Numbered from the stretch's first letter, positions 9,547-18,373 are shown. The stretch is DNA of 64,000 nucleotides from Desulfurobacterium indicum (GCF_001968985.1 NZ_MOEN01000001.1:62001-126000), one strand, 5' to 3'. Made by a program: numbers and translations. The notes: generated from the letters alone by a model not told the origin.

Positions 9547-10248
9547 TCAAAACCTTATACTTATCTCTGCGGAAAAAAGTCTCTCTACTTTTCCATCTTT
9601 TTCAACAATCAGGTAGCCTTCTCTATCAATACCGAGGACGGTTACCTTTTCTATTCCATTCTGTTTTTTAACGGTTATCCTGTTGCCTGGTTTTATAATT
9701 GATAGAGATTCAAATTCCTTTATTTCAAACGTTCCTTTTGCAGTTTTATCAAAGTAGTTTATGACGTTTTTTACTAAACTGATGGTTAGCGTTTCTCTGT
9801 CAAAGTGAATTTTTTCAATTTTTAAAGATGTTGCGGGATAGTCTGTTTCTTTTAATTCTTCCCTTGAATGATAAAGGTTTACGCCTATTCCTACAACGAT
9901 TCTGTTCCCTGAAAGTTCCGGTAAAATGCCGCACACTTTTTTTCCGTTAAATAGAATGTCGTTAGGCCACTTTATTTCAAAACCTTTTTTTAGGGTATTT
10001 AGCGTTTTTGCGACTGCAACTGCTGTTGATAAACTGACTGTTTGAACATTTAAGAAATTTTTCGGTTTTTCAAATAAAAACGATACGTAAAGTCCTTTCC
10101 CCGGCGGTGATATCCATTTTTTTCCCCGCCTTCCCTTTCCGCCTGTTTGATGATTGGCGGTAACGACGGTTATAGGTTTGCGATTTCCTCTTTTCAGGTA
10201 TTCATTTGTGGAATCTACCGTTTCAAGGCTTATAATCTTTATGTTCAT
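9547..10248 (-). CDS. birA: Biotin--[acetyl-CoA-carboxylase] ligase
   Basis: Attaches biotin to the carrier protein of acetyl-CoA carboxylase through biotinyl-AMP. The 233-residue protein has the adenylate/biotin loop GGKGRRGKKWISPPGKGLYVS (about residues 37-57), the KWPNDILFNGKKVCGILPE segment, and GIGVNLYH. It lacks the N-terminal helix-turn-helix of repressor-type BirA, so it should be an enzyme only. Its target, the BCCP gene accB, is about 14 kb away at 24555. It diverges from the methyltransferase gene at 10275 with 26 bases between the starts. Confidence 0.93.
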   Translation of the reverse strand: MNIKIISLETVDSTNEYLKRGNRKPITVVTANHQTGGKGRRGKKWISPPGKGLYVSFLFEKPKNFLNVQTVSLSTAVAVAKTLNTLKKGFEIKWPNDILFNGKKVCGILPELSGNRIVVGIGVNLYHSREELKETDYPATSLKIEKIHFDRETLTISLVKNVINYFDKTAKGTFEIKEFESLSIIKPGNRITVKKQNGIEKVTVLGIDREGYLIVEKDGKVERLFSAEISIRF

Positions 10249-10274
10249 AATTTTTACCTCTTGAGGAGGAAGTT

Positions 10275-11057
10275 TTGGAAGTTATAGTTACAACTGAAAA
10301 GAGACCTTCATTAGAGATTATAGAGGAAGCTAAAAAACTTGCAAGGAAGTTTAAAACTTCTTATGTAACAAGACGCCACAATACCATTGAAAGTTTTAAA
10401 AAGCATTATAGAAAAAATGTTCTCGTTGTGACATCAGAAGGTCTTGTTCTTCATACACTTAGGGGCAGTAAACTCTTTTTCCATCCTGGACTTTTAAAGA
10501 TACGTCTTTTGAATTACCTGAAAACAGGTAAGGAAGCGATGGTTAAAGCAATGGATTTGAGAAAGGGAGATGCGGTTCTTGATTGTAATCTTGGCCTTGC
10601 TCAAGATGCTGTAATTTCTGCTTTTGTTTCGGAGAAAATGGTTGTTGGAGTTGAAAAAGATCCTGTAATAGCAGAGATAGTTAAGAGGGGGCTTAGAAGC
10701 TATGAGCCGAAAGGAAAACTTTCTATTGCAAAAGATGCTTTTAGAAGGGTAGAGGTAAAGGTGGGAGATAATAGGGAATTTCTTAAAAGTTTGTCCGATA
10801 ACTCTTTTGATATTGTCTATTTTTCTCCGATGTTTATAAAACCTAAGTGGAAATGTGATGTTATGCAGCCTTTTAGAGATGTTGCTGTTAAGGATTTTAT
10901 AGAACCGGAAACGTTGAAAGAGGCTGAAAGAGTTGCCCGAAAAAGGGTTGTAATAAAAATTAACAAGGGCGTAAAGGATCTGTTTCCGTTTTTGAAGGAT
11001 TACACGCTTCAGGAAAGTGCCACAAATGTGGAGTATATTTATAAGAGAGTAGATTGA
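10275..11057 (+). CDS. RsmJ-like (DUF548) SAM-dependent methyltransferase
   Basis: Class I methyltransferase of the RsmJ/DUF548 type; the E. coli member makes m2G1516 in 16S rRNA. Residues 1-90 resemble the family's N-terminal part (VTTEKRPS, YVTRRHNTIE, HPGLLKIRLLNYLKTG). The Rossmann SAM site follows with DAVLDCNLGLAQDA at about 98-111, VVGVEKDP with the acidic ribose ligand near 122-129, and DIVYFSPMF near 178-186. In RsmJ this last motif is DPM; here Ser replaces Asp, as noted in the findings. A GAGGAGG ribosome site precedes the start. Family membership is likely; the exact rRNA base is uncertain. Confidence 0.75.
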   Translation: MEVIVTTEKRPSLEIIEEAKKLARKFKTSYVTRRHNTIESFKKHYRKNVLVVTSEGLVLHTLRGSKLFFHPGLLKIRLLNYLKTGKEAMVKAMDLRKGDAVLDCNLGLAQDAVISAFVSEKMVVGVEKDPVIAEIVKRGLRSYEPKGKLSIAKDAFRRVEVKVGDNREFLKSLSDNSFDIVYFSPMFIKPKWKCDVMQPFRDVAVKDFIEPETLKEAERVARKRVVIKINKGVKDLFPFLKDYTLQESATNVEYIYKRVD

Positions 11058-11073
11058 TCAGGGGGTAAAGATC

Positions 11074-11961
11074 ATGGGGGACTATTTCAGAGAAAGAGAG
11101 CCGCAGGTTATGAAGGATAATGTCTATCTTCTTAAAGAGGCAATGGAAAAAGCTCCGAAATTGAGGGGTGTTCCGACAGGTGTTAAGGGACTTGATGATC
11201 TGTTTTTTACCGTTGAATGGAAAGAGGGCAAGCCTGTTAAAAAGCCCCTCGGAGGTATTCCTGAATACTGTGTTGTAAACCTGACCGGAATGCCTGATAC
11301 AGGTAAAAGTTTGATTGCTGAACAGTTTACTATAAAGCAAGCTTCTCTTGGTCAGAAGGTCTGTTTTATTACCGTTGAAAGTCCGGCTTCATTTGTGGCG
11401 GCTTCTTTGAAAGAGAGAGCTACTGCCATGGGTGTTGAGTTTGAGAAGATAGAGAACAACATTATTCTTATAGATGCTGCAAGTAATTCAAGGTTAAGAG
11501 AGGATATTCCTACTATGCTTGATACGCTTGCTTACGTTTACAGAACTTATAAAGCACACAGAACGGTTATAGATTCAATTACAGGACTCTTTGAATCAAA
11601 AGAGATGTTGGCAAGGTCAGTTGTCAGAGCTTTTTTTAACTTTATGAAAAAGTGGTATCAGACTGCGATATTTGTTTCGCAGAAAAGGAGCGGGCACGAA
11701 GAGCTTTCTGCAGAGGCTGCAGGAGGCTATGCCGTCGGACACATTGTTGATTCTACAATGGTTCTTTCAAAGGAGATAGTTCTATCAAAGACGAGAGCTC
11801 AAAATTACAAAGTTGAATTTGGGGATATTGTGAGGCTTTTCAGAATAGACGGTTGCAGAATGTGCGGGCATGACACAAGACTTCACATAATGAACATCAC
11901 TGAACTGGGACTTGTTGAAATAGGTCCTGCTCTTGTTGATGTTATAAAAGGGAAGGTGTGA
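11074..11961 (+). CDS. KaiC-family RecA-like ATPase (archaeal type)
   Basis: A 295-residue single-domain KaiC/RecA-fold ATPase. Walker A is GMPDTGKS (residues 72-79); the KaiC-type sensor region VCFITVESPASFVAASL follows at about 95-111, and TVIDSITGLF near 165-175 is Walker B. Near the C terminus CRMCGHD (about 262-268) offers a CxxC pair that could bind zinc. GYAVGHIVDSTMVLSK corresponds to the loop 2 region. Stand-alone KaiC-like proteins of this form are typical of archaea and some thermophilic bacteria and their role is unknown. The gene follows the methyltransferase by 16 bases with a GGGGG ribosome site and ends in a hairpin. Confidence 0.85.
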   Translation: MGDYFREREPQVMKDNVYLLKEAMEKAPKLRGVPTGVKGLDDLFFTVEWKEGKPVKKPLGGIPEYCVVNLTGMPDTGKSLIAEQFTIKQASLGQKVCFITVESPASFVAASLKERATAMGVEFEKIENNIILIDAASNSRLREDIPTMLDTLAYVYRTYKAHRTVIDSITGLFESKEMLARSVVRAFFNFMKKWYQTAIFVSQKRSGHEELSAEAAGGYAVGHIVDSTMVLSKEIVLSKTRAQNYKVEFGDIVRLFRIDGCRMCGHDTRLHIMNITELGLVEIGPALVDVIKGKV

Positions 11962-11970
11962 CCTTCCCTT
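11948..11970 (+). terminator. Hairpin terminator after the KaiC-like gene
   Basis: A perfect 10-base stem (AAGGGAAGGT with ACCTTCCCTT) and a GTG loop. The stop codon TGA lies inside it. The T-rich tail is short and interrupted, so termination strength is uncertain. Confidence 0.6.
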
Positions 11971-11992
11971 CTAACCTTTCTCCTGTAAGCTC

Positions 11993-12021
11993 TTGACAGT
12001 CTAACCTTTCATTCTTATATT
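11993..12021 (+). promoter_or_regulatory. Sigma-70 promoter of the aminomutase-like gene
   Basis: A perfect TTGACA (11993-11998), a 17-base spacer and TATATT (12016-12021), about 60 bases before the start codon and just after the upstream hairpin. Confidence 0.78.
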
Positions 12022-12084
12022 TTTATGTAGATTGCCCTCCAGCTGCCTGTTCTATTTATCAAAATCTTTTAAAAGGAGGTGAAT

Positions 12085-13197
12085 TTGAAAATACCGGGAT
12101 TCTCGTCCCTTGAGGAGATAGAGTCCCTTTTTGAGGTTGCTTTTGAAAATAAGAATAAGCTCAGGAAGGTTATAAAGAAACACCCCATGTTTATTTCTTC
12201 TTACTACGCAAACCTTATAGATTGGGATAATCCCGAAGATCCGCTTAAAAAGATGGTTTTTCCATCAGTTGATGAGCTTAACGTTTCGGGTTCTTACGAT
12301 ACAAGCGGAGAAAAGGAAAATACTGTTCTTACAGGGCTTCAGCATAAATACAAGGAAACTGCCCTGCTGCTTGTTACAAACAGATGTGCAGGCTACTGCA
12401 GACACTGTTTCAGGAAAAGAATGGTTGGTATTCCTACGGAGGAGACTGTCAAAATTTTTGATATGGCCCTTGATTATATAAAAGAACACAAGGAAATAAC
12501 AAACGTTCTTATCTCCGGTGGTGATCCTTTAACTCTTCCGACACAGGTAATTGATTACTTTTTAGAAGAGCTTAAAAAAGTGCCCCATTTGAAATTTATA
12601 AGGATCGGGAGCCGGATTCCCGTTTTTTACCCTGCGAGAATTTACGAGGACGGCAGACTGCTGTCAATTTTTGAGAAGTTTTCAAAAGAAAAAGCTCTTT
12701 ATGTTGTTACTCATTTTAATCATCAGAAAGAGGTTACCAGAGAGGCGGCGGAAGCTATAAAGGCGCTTACCCGTTCAGGGGTTGTTGTTAGCAATCAAAC
12801 CGTTCTTCTAAAAGGTGTAAACGATAGCCCGGAAGTGCTTTCATCTCTTATGAAATCTATTGTTTCTATTAGCGTTTTCCCTTACTATGTTTTTCAGTGT
12901 CGTCCTGTTAAGAGGGTTAAGAGTCACTTTCAGGTTCCTCTGAAAACAGGATACGAGATTGTTGAAAAGGCAAAACAGAGACTTGACGGTTTCGGTAAAC
13001 GTTTTAAATACGTCATGTCTCACAAAACGGGGAAGATAGAGATAGTCGGCATAATCGGAAAAGAGATATATTTAAAATACCATCAGGCAAAGGATTACAG
13101 GAAGGTAGGAAAGCTTTTTAAAAGGATTCTTACTCCTAATGCAGGATGGCTTGATGATCTGAAAAGACCTGAAAAAGAGAGGGAATTTGCATTTTAA
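12085..13197 (+). CDS. Lysine 2,3-aminomutase-like radical SAM enzyme (KamA/EpmB family)
   Basis: Radical SAM, PLP-dependent aminomutase of about 370 residues. The SAM cluster motif CAGYCRHCFRKR (Cys-x3-Cys-x2-Cys) is near residue 112; ISGGDPLTLP and IRIGSRIPVFYPARI are family hallmarks, and a Lys in the C-terminal TGKIEIVG stretch is the likely PLP site. The start is taken as TTG at 12085, five bases after a perfect GGAGG (12075-12079); the in-frame GTG at 12079 overlaps that site. KamA makes beta-lysine for metabolism or osmoprotection; EpmB makes it for elongation factor P. The sequence looks closer to KamA, and no epmA is seen, so the branch is open. Monocistronic. Confidence 0.85.
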   Translation: MKIPGFSSLEEIESLFEVAFENKNKLRKVIKKHPMFISSYYANLIDWDNPEDPLKKMVFPSVDELNVSGSYDTSGEKENTVLTGLQHKYKETALLLVTNRCAGYCRHCFRKRMVGIPTEETVKIFDMALDYIKEHKEITNVLISGGDPLTLPTQVIDYFLEELKKVPHLKFIRIGSRIPVFYPARIYEDGRLLSIFEKFSKEKALYVVTHFNHQKEVTREAAEAIKALTRSGVVVSNQTVLLKGVNDSPEVLSSLMKSIVSISVFPYYVFQCRPVKRVKSHFQVPLKTGYEIVEKAKQRLDGFGKRFKYVMSHKTGKIEIVGIIGKEIYLKYHQAKDYRKVGKLFKRILTPNAGWLDDLKRPEKEREFAF

Positions 13198-13199
13198 AA

Positions 13200-13214
13200 G
13201 GGGCGTAACGCCCC
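13200..13214 (-). terminator. Hairpin between convergent aminomutase and metG genes
   Basis: GGGGCG, a three-base loop and CGCCCC. Read on the minus strand it is followed by TTTTAAAA, so it best serves metG; on the plus strand the tail is AAATTA. Confidence 0.7.
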
Positions 13215-13217
13215 AAA

Positions 13218-14789
13218 TTAACCTCTCTTTGTTTTTGCCAGTTTTACTTCGCCGTCAACATATTCTATCCGTGGGAAGAGTATCTCCGGCTTTCCAATCT
13301 CTTTTTCAGCGTTTAATCCTCCCCACTCTGCAAATTCTTCAACGGATAGTTCGGAAGCTTTCTTACCAAGATTTAGCATTGTTGCCATTTTTTCTGCTGA
13401 TGAAGGCATGTAAGGGTATATAAAGGCGGTTATAAATCTCAAAGCTTCTGCCATGTTGTAAAGAACTCTGTTAAGTTCTTCTTTCCCTTCTTTGTTGAGG
13501 CTCCATGGAGCTCTTCTGTCAATGTAAAGGTTAACAAAGTTTATAAACTGCCATATTTCATCTAAAGCTTTTGTAAGTTCACCTTTTGGGATTATCTCTT
13601 TAAGTTTTTCGGCCGTTGCTACTGCTTTTTTTCCGATTTTTACATCAAGGTCATCTTCATTTCCTGAAGGTGCCGGAATCACTCCTCCTCTGTATTTCTT
13701 AATCATGGAGAGTGTTCTGTTGAAAAGGTTTCCAAGGTCGTTTGCCAGTTCTCCGTTTATTCTTGCAATGAGCTTTGAGTATGAAAAGTCTCCGTCTAAT
13801 CCGAATGTTACCTCTCTGAACATGAAAAATCTTACCTGGTCAACGCCAAATTTTTCAACTAAATCATATGGATTAACGACATTTCCCTTTGATTTACTCA
13901 TCTTTTCACCTTCAACAGTCCACCATCCGTGTGCAAACACCTCTTTCGGAATATCAAGGCCGGCTGACATGAGAAATGCAGGCCAATAGACAGTGTGGAA
14001 TCTTAAAATATCCTTTCCTACAAGGTGAAGGTCTGCCGGCCAGTAGCGGTTTACTTTTTCCATATCGTCCGGATATCCGACGGCAGTCAGGTAGTTTGTC
14101 AGAGCATCAAACCACACGTATATAACATGTTTTTCGTTTAAAGGTACCGGGATGCCCCACGTGAAGCTTGTTCTGCTTATGGAGAGATCCTTTAATCCTT
14201 GTTTTACAAAGTTTATTATTTCGTTTCTCCTGAAGTCCGGTTTGATAAAGTCTGGATTTTCTTCGTAGAGTTTCAGCAGCTTGTCTTCATACTTTGAGAG
14301 ACGGAAAAAGTAGGATTCCTCTTTTACTTTTTCCACAGGTCTTTTGCACATGGGACATAAATTGCCTTCAAGAAGATCTTTTTCCGTGTAGTATGTTTCA
14401 CATGGGACGCAATACCATCCTTCATATTCGCCAAGGTAAATGTCACCGTTTTCGTAACACTTCGTAAATATGTGCTGAACGGCTTTTATGTGATCTTTAT
14501 CTGTTGTTCTGATGAATCTGTCGTAAGAAATGTTAAGTTTTTCCCACAGCTCTTTGAATCTTGGAACGAGAGAATCTACAAACTCTTTTGGTGACAGTCC
14601 TTTTTTCTCTGCGGCTTTTTGGATTTTAAGGCCGTGTTCGTCCGTTCCTGTCAGAAAGAACACATCTTTTCCGCAAAACCTTTCAAACCTTGCAACTATA
14701 TCGGCAGCGGTGGTTGTATATGCATGCCCCAGATGAGGGACGTCGTTAACGTAGTAAATAGGTGTCGTTACATAGAATTTTTCTTTCAT
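13218..14789 (-). CDS. metG: Methionine--tRNA ligase
   Basis: Class I aminoacyl-tRNA synthetase charging tRNA-Met. The HIGH box is HLGHAYT (residues 19-25); a four-Cys zinc knuckle is formed by CVPCETYY and CPMCKRP (about 127-150); KMSKSKG lies near residue 296. At 523 residues it ends after the helical anticodon-binding domain and lacks the C-terminal EMAP-II/Trbp111 tRNA-binding domain found in longer MetG. An AAGGAG ribosome site precedes the ATG. It lies 36 bases downstream of ribE on the same strand, so the two are probably cotranscribed. Confidence 0.96.
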   Translation of the reverse strand: MKEKFYVTTPIYYVNDVPHLGHAYTTTAADIVARFERFCGKDVFFLTGTDEHGLKIQKAAEKKGLSPKEFVDSLVPRFKELWEKLNISYDRFIRTTDKDHIKAVQHIFTKCYENGDIYLGEYEGWYCVPCETYYTEKDLLEGNLCPMCKRPVEKVKEESYFFRLSKYEDKLLKLYEENPDFIKPDFRRNEIINFVKQGLKDLSISRTSFTWGIPVPLNEKHVIYVWFDALTNYLTAVGYPDDMEKVNRYWPADLHLVGKDILRFHTVYWPAFLMSAGLDIPKEVFAHGWWTVEGEKMSKSKGNVVNPYDLVEKFGVDQVRFFMFREVTFGLDGDFSYSKLIARINGELANDLGNLFNRTLSMIKKYRGGVIPAPSGNEDDLDVKIGKKAVATAEKLKEIIPKGELTKALDEIWQFINFVNLYIDRRAPWSLNKEGKEELNRVLYNMAEALRFITAFIYPYMPSSAEKMATMLNLGKKASELSVEEFAEWGGLNAEKEIGKPEILFPRIEYVDGEVKLAKTKRG

Positions 14790-14825
14790 TGCGGACTCCT
14801 TAGGTTGATTTTTAGCCTTACTATT

Positions 14826-15425
14826 TTACAATTTTACTCTGCTTTCCATCATCCTTTCAACATACTTTCCTATGATGTCAAATTCAAGATTTACAATTGC
14901 TCCGGGATGTCTAAACTGCAGTGTTGTTTCTTTAAATGTAGTAGGAATTACAGCTACCGAGAAACTGTCAGGATAGAGCTCGGCTACCGTCAGACTGATA
15001 CCATCTATACCGATAGAACCTTTTTTAACAACAAGATGTTTAAATTCAGGTGGAAGTTTGAATAAAAAGAGATAGCTTTTTTCAACTCTTTTTACCGATA
15101 ACAATTTACTTACAGTGTCAACATGTCCCTGGAGAATGTGCCCGCCGAGTCTGTCTCCAACCTGAAGAGCTCTTTCAAGATTTACAAAATCTCCCGCTTT
15201 AAAATACCTGAAGGATGTTCTGTTTATAGTTTCAAACGAAACGTCAAAGGTCAGCTCTTCTGGACCGATGCAGGTTACGGTCAGGCATATTCCGTTTACA
15301 GCTATGCTGTCACCGTTTTTTGTTCCTTCTATTATTCTGGAGCATTTTATCGTTAAAACAGCATCCTTTCCTGAGCGTTTTATCTCTTTTATTTTTCCAA
15401 TCTCTTCTACTATGCCGGTAAACAT
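14826..15425 (-). CDS. ribE: Riboflavin synthase alpha chain
   Basis: Dismutates two 6,7-dimethyl-8-ribityllumazines to riboflavin. The 199-residue protein has the two repeated lumazine-binding barrels: MFTGIVEEIG at the start and GDRLGGHILQGHVD at the second repeat (about residues 91-104), with GIDGISLTV answering the first-repeat VNGICLTV. The MFTGIVE opening and a GAGGAG site fix the start. It diverges from the second ppx/gppA gene with 64 bases between starts. The reductase for an earlier step lies at 18374; other riboflavin genes are outside the window. Confidence 0.95.
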   Translation of the reverse strand: MFTGIVEEIGKIKEIKRSGKDAVLTIKCSRIIEGTKNGDSIAVNGICLTVTCIGPEELTFDVSFETINRTSFRYFKAGDFVNLERALQVGDRLGGHILQGHVDTVSKLLSVKRVEKSYLFLFKLPPEFKHLVVKKGSIGIDGISLTVAELYPDSFSVAVIPTTFKETTLQFRHPGAIVNLEFDIIGKYVERMMESRVKL

Positions 15426-15489
15426 TTTTTCATCTCCTCGTGGTAAAATTGCAAGACACCTTCAAATTATAACGTTTGCGGGGAGAAGA

Positions 15490-16413
15490 TTGAGGATAGC
15501 AACGATAGACATAGGAACGAATTCTACCCGATTGCTCATTGCAGAAGTTAAGAATGGAGAAGTTGAACCTCTTTATAAAACGGGAAAGGTAACAAGGTTG
15601 GGACAGGGAGTAAAACAGACCGGTTATCTGAGTAGAGACAGCATAGAGAGAACGATAGCTGTTCTGGAAGAGTTTAAGAAAAAGATAGAAGAGTTTGGTG
15701 TTGAAAAAGTTGTTGCTGTGACGACAGAAGCTGCCAGACTTGCAAAAAATGCCGATGAATTCTTGAATAAGGTAAAGGCTCTCGGTATTGAAATAAAGAT
15801 TCTTTCTGATAGAGAAGAGGCTGAGCTTGTTTATATAGCGAATGTTTCTCACTTTAAGCCTTTGGTTCCTGCCGTTACCGTGGATCTTGGTGGAGGAAGC
15901 ACGGAAATAGCTTACGGTAAAGGAGAAAATTTAATTTACTATGAAAGCTTGAAGTTTGGTGTTGTTGTCCTTCTTGAGAAGTTTATAAAGAGTGATCCGC
16001 CTGCTAAAGAGGAGCTTTTGTCTCTTGAAGTGTTTATTGAGGAACAGCTCAAAGGTTTTAAGAATAGGGCGGGAATAGAACTGCCTTTTGAGGTTTTCGG
16101 AGTTGGAGGTACAATTACCTCGGTTGTAGCTATGGAAGAGGCCATGACTGTTTACGATTCTGAGAAAGTTCACGGATATCAGGTTACCTGTGAGCTTATT
16201 GATAAGTGGTATAGGAGAGTTTCCTCTGTTTCTGTTGAAGAGAGAAAAAAGATTGTTGGACTTGAAGAGGGAAGGGCCGACGTGATAGTTCCAGGCCTTG
16301 CGTTCTTTAAAGTTTTTTGTGAAGTATTCGGCATAGAGAAAATAACAGTCAGTGAGCTCGGACTTTTATATGGATTAGCTTTAAGGGAGGCTAAAAAATG
16401 TCAAAAAAGATAG
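15490..16413 (+). CDS. Second Ppx/GppA-family phosphatase
   Basis: A 307-residue actin-fold phosphatase with ATIDIGTNSTRLLIAEV at the N terminus, VTTEAAR near residue 75, TVDLGGGSTEIAYGKG near 132-147 and FGVGGTITSV near 205. It is clearly a paralogue of the gene at 4380, in a different context. The TTG at 15490 with GGGGAGAAG just upstream is the best start; longer upstream reading is only the back strand of ribE. The 3' end overlaps ugd by 16 bases. One paralogue may act on polyphosphate and the other on pppGpp, but nothing in the sequence assigns them. Confidence 0.88.
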   Translation: MRIATIDIGTNSTRLLIAEVKNGEVEPLYKTGKVTRLGQGVKQTGYLSRDSIERTIAVLEEFKKKIEEFGVEKVVAVTTEAARLAKNADEFLNKVKALGIEIKILSDREEAELVYIANVSHFKPLVPAVTVDLGGGSTEIAYGKGENLIYYESLKFGVVVLLEKFIKSDPPAKEELLSLEVFIEEQLKGFKNRAGIELPFEVFGVGGTITSVVAMEEAMTVYDSEKVHGYQVTCELIDKWYRRVSSVSVEERKKIVGLEEGRADVIVPGLAFFKVFCEVFGIEKITVSELGLLYGLALREAKKCQKR

Positions 16414-17732
16414 CAGTGATTGGAACCGGTTATGTTGGTCTTGTTTCAGGGGCGTGTTTTGCCTATCTCGGACATAAAGTTATAGGTCTTGATATTGATC
16501 CTGAAAAGATAGAGCGGTTGAAAAAAGGGGAAGTTCCCATATATGAGCCTGGTCTTGACAAGATTTTGAGACAGGCGATAGATAACGGAAACATAGAGTT
16601 TACAACAGATTACTCTCATGCTGTTAAAAATTCTGATTTTATTTTTATTGCGGTGGGTACACCTTCAAGAGAGGATGGTTCGGCTGATCTCTCTTATGTT
16701 GAAAGTGCTTACAGGAGTATTGTTAGTCAAATAGAACAGGGGGATTTTAAAATTATTGTCAATAAATCTACCGTTCCGGTTGGGACCGGTAGATGGGCTA
16801 AAAAATTTATATCAGATCTTTTAAGAAATAGGGGAATAGAAAATCCCGAAGACCATTTTGAGGTTGTTTCTAATCCGGAATTTTTGAGGGAGGGCAAAGC
16901 GGTAGAAGACTTTATGAAGCCTGACAGAGTAGTCGTAGGAGCCGACAACAGAGATTATGCCGGTATGGTTGCATCTTTGTATGAAAAACTTCAGCCAGCT
17001 ATGATTATTACCGACCTTCCAACAGCTGAAATGATCAAATACGCCTCTAACTCCTTCCTGGCTACAAAAATTTCGTTTATCAATGAGATAGCCAACATTT
17101 GCGAAAAAGCCGGTGCTGACGTTACTGTCGTTGCAAGAGGAATGGGGCTTGACCATAGAATTAGTCCTCACTTTTTAAACGCAGGTTGCGGTTTTGGTGG
17201 TAGTTGTTTTCCAAAAGATGTTAAGGCACTTGTTTACACGGCGAAACAGTATGATGTTAAACCTGAACTTCTTGAGGCCACTCTTGATGTTAATGAGAGG
17301 CAGAAACTCGTTCTGGTTGAAAAGCTTAAAAAGTATTATCCATCTCTTTCCGGTCTGATAGTTGGTGTTTGGGGACTTGCCTTTAAGCCTGATACTGACG
17401 ATATGAGAGAAGCTCCCTCCATTCCTATTATTAAGAGATTGCTTTCTGCAGGTGCTACAGTTAAGGCTTACGATCCTGTTGCTACGGAAAATGCCAGAAA
17501 AGTGTTTAAAGAAGAACTACAAAAATATCCTGAAAAGCTTATATTTGTAAAAGATAAATATGAGGCACTTGAGGGCGTCGATGCCCTTCTTCTTATTACG
17601 GAGTGGTCGGAGTTTAAAGACGTTGATTTTGAAAGGTTCAGGAATAAGGTTATAATTGATGGAAGGAATCTCTGGGAACCTTCTATCGTGAGAAGATACA
17701 CAGAGAAGTATGAAGGTATAGGAAAACCGTGA
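16398..17732 (+). CDS. ugd: UDP-glucose 6-dehydrogenase
   Basis: Oxidises UDP-glucose to UDP-glucuronate with two NAD+, for envelope or exopolysaccharide sugars. The 444-residue length is normal. The NAD fold opens with VIGTGYVGLVSGACFAYLGH (residues 6-25), the central helix has EMIKYASNSFLATKISFINE, and the catalytic Cys is in GCGFGGSCFPKD (near residue 265). The C-terminal UDP-binding domain has GLAFKPDTDDMREAPS. A GGGAGG site precedes the ATG, which lies inside the end of the upstream gene. A CDP-alcohol phosphotransferase gene follows by 14 bases. Confidence 0.95.
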   Translation: MSKKIAVIGTGYVGLVSGACFAYLGHKVIGLDIDPEKIERLKKGEVPIYEPGLDKILRQAIDNGNIEFTTDYSHAVKNSDFIFIAVGTPSREDGSADLSYVESAYRSIVSQIEQGDFKIIVNKSTVPVGTGRWAKKFISDLLRNRGIENPEDHFEVVSNPEFLREGKAVEDFMKPDRVVVGADNRDYAGMVASLYEKLQPAMIITDLPTAEMIKYASNSFLATKISFINEIANICEKAGADVTVVARGMGLDHRISPHFLNAGCGFGGSCFPKDVKALVYTAKQYDVKPELLEATLDVNERQKLVLVEKLKKYYPSLSGLIVGVWGLAFKPDTDDMREAPSIPIIKRLLSAGATVKAYDPVATENARKVFKEELQKYPEKLIFVKDKYEALEGVDALLLITEWSEFKDVDFERFRNKVIIDGRNLWEPSIVRRYTEKYEGIGKP

Positions 17733-17746
17733 AAAAGAGGCAGTAA

Positions 17747-18370
17747 ATGAATATTACAAGTAAAAGAGATATTCTTAAAAAGTTATACTCGCCGTTCGGT
17801 TATGCTTTTGCAAAGGCGAACATTCATCCGAACGTAATAACGCTTGCAGCTTTAATTTTAGGAACGATAGCTGCGTTTGTATATTATCAGGGTCATCCTG
17901 TTATAGGAGCTTTTTTACTTTTCTGTTCAGGTGTCCTTGATCTGTGTGACGGTTATGTTGCTGTCAATAACAGAAAGGCTACTAAATTTGGAGCTGTCTT
18001 TGACTGGATTGCGGATAAGTGGGTTGACGGATTTGTTCTTGGAAGTGTTGCTTTGAGATATGCCGGAAACTGGATTGCCCTGTTTGTGGTTGTCGTTTCA
18101 ATGCTTCATACCTTTATTAAGCCTGTTGTTTATTCAGAGATAGGTTATCAGGTCAGGGAGACAGGGAAAATAAAAGATCCTCTTGAAAGCACCGGGTTTT
18201 TCGGAAGGCCTGAGACGTTTATAACGCTGTTTATTGCGTCACTTCTATATCCTTTTAATCACGCCATTTTAAAATATGGTATCGAGTTTATTGGTATTAT
18301 GAGTTTTATGTCACTTATGCAGAGAATTATTTATCTTTACAAACATTATGGAAAAGAGTACGAGGAGTAA
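17747..18370 (+). CDS. CDP-alcohol phosphatidyltransferase family protein
   Basis: Integral membrane enzyme of 207 residues, with about six hydrophobic helices, that would move a phospho-lipid or phospho-sugar group from a CDP-alcohol to an acceptor. The family signature D-x2-DG-x2-AR-x8-G-x3-D-x3-D is read as DLCDGYVAV, eight residues, then GAVFDWIAD (about 64-88), with all four metal-binding Asp kept but the usual Arg replaced by Val. The head group cannot be told; phosphatidylglycerol- or inositol-type products are possible. It sits between ugd and the riboflavin reductase, with which it is probably cotranscribed (three-base gap). Confidence 0.85.
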   Translation: MNITSKRDILKKLYSPFGYAFAKANIHPNVITLAALILGTIAAFVYYQGHPVIGAFLLFCSGVLDLCDGYVAVNNRKATKFGAVFDWIADKWVDGFVLGSVALRYAGNWIALFVVVVSMLHTFIKPVVYSEIGYQVRETGKIKDPLESTGFFGRPETFITLFIASLLYPFNHAILKYGIEFIGIMSFMSLMQRIIYLYKHYGKEYEE

Positions 18371-18373
18371 GAT

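Noticed and set aside
12079-12084. GTG start for the aminomutase-like gene
   Set aside because: It lies inside the ribosome site itself; the TTG six bases later has correct spacing.
15268-15489. Upstream extension of the second ppx/gppA gene
   Set aside because: It is the complementary strand of ribE; the conserved N terminus begins right after the TTG at 15490.
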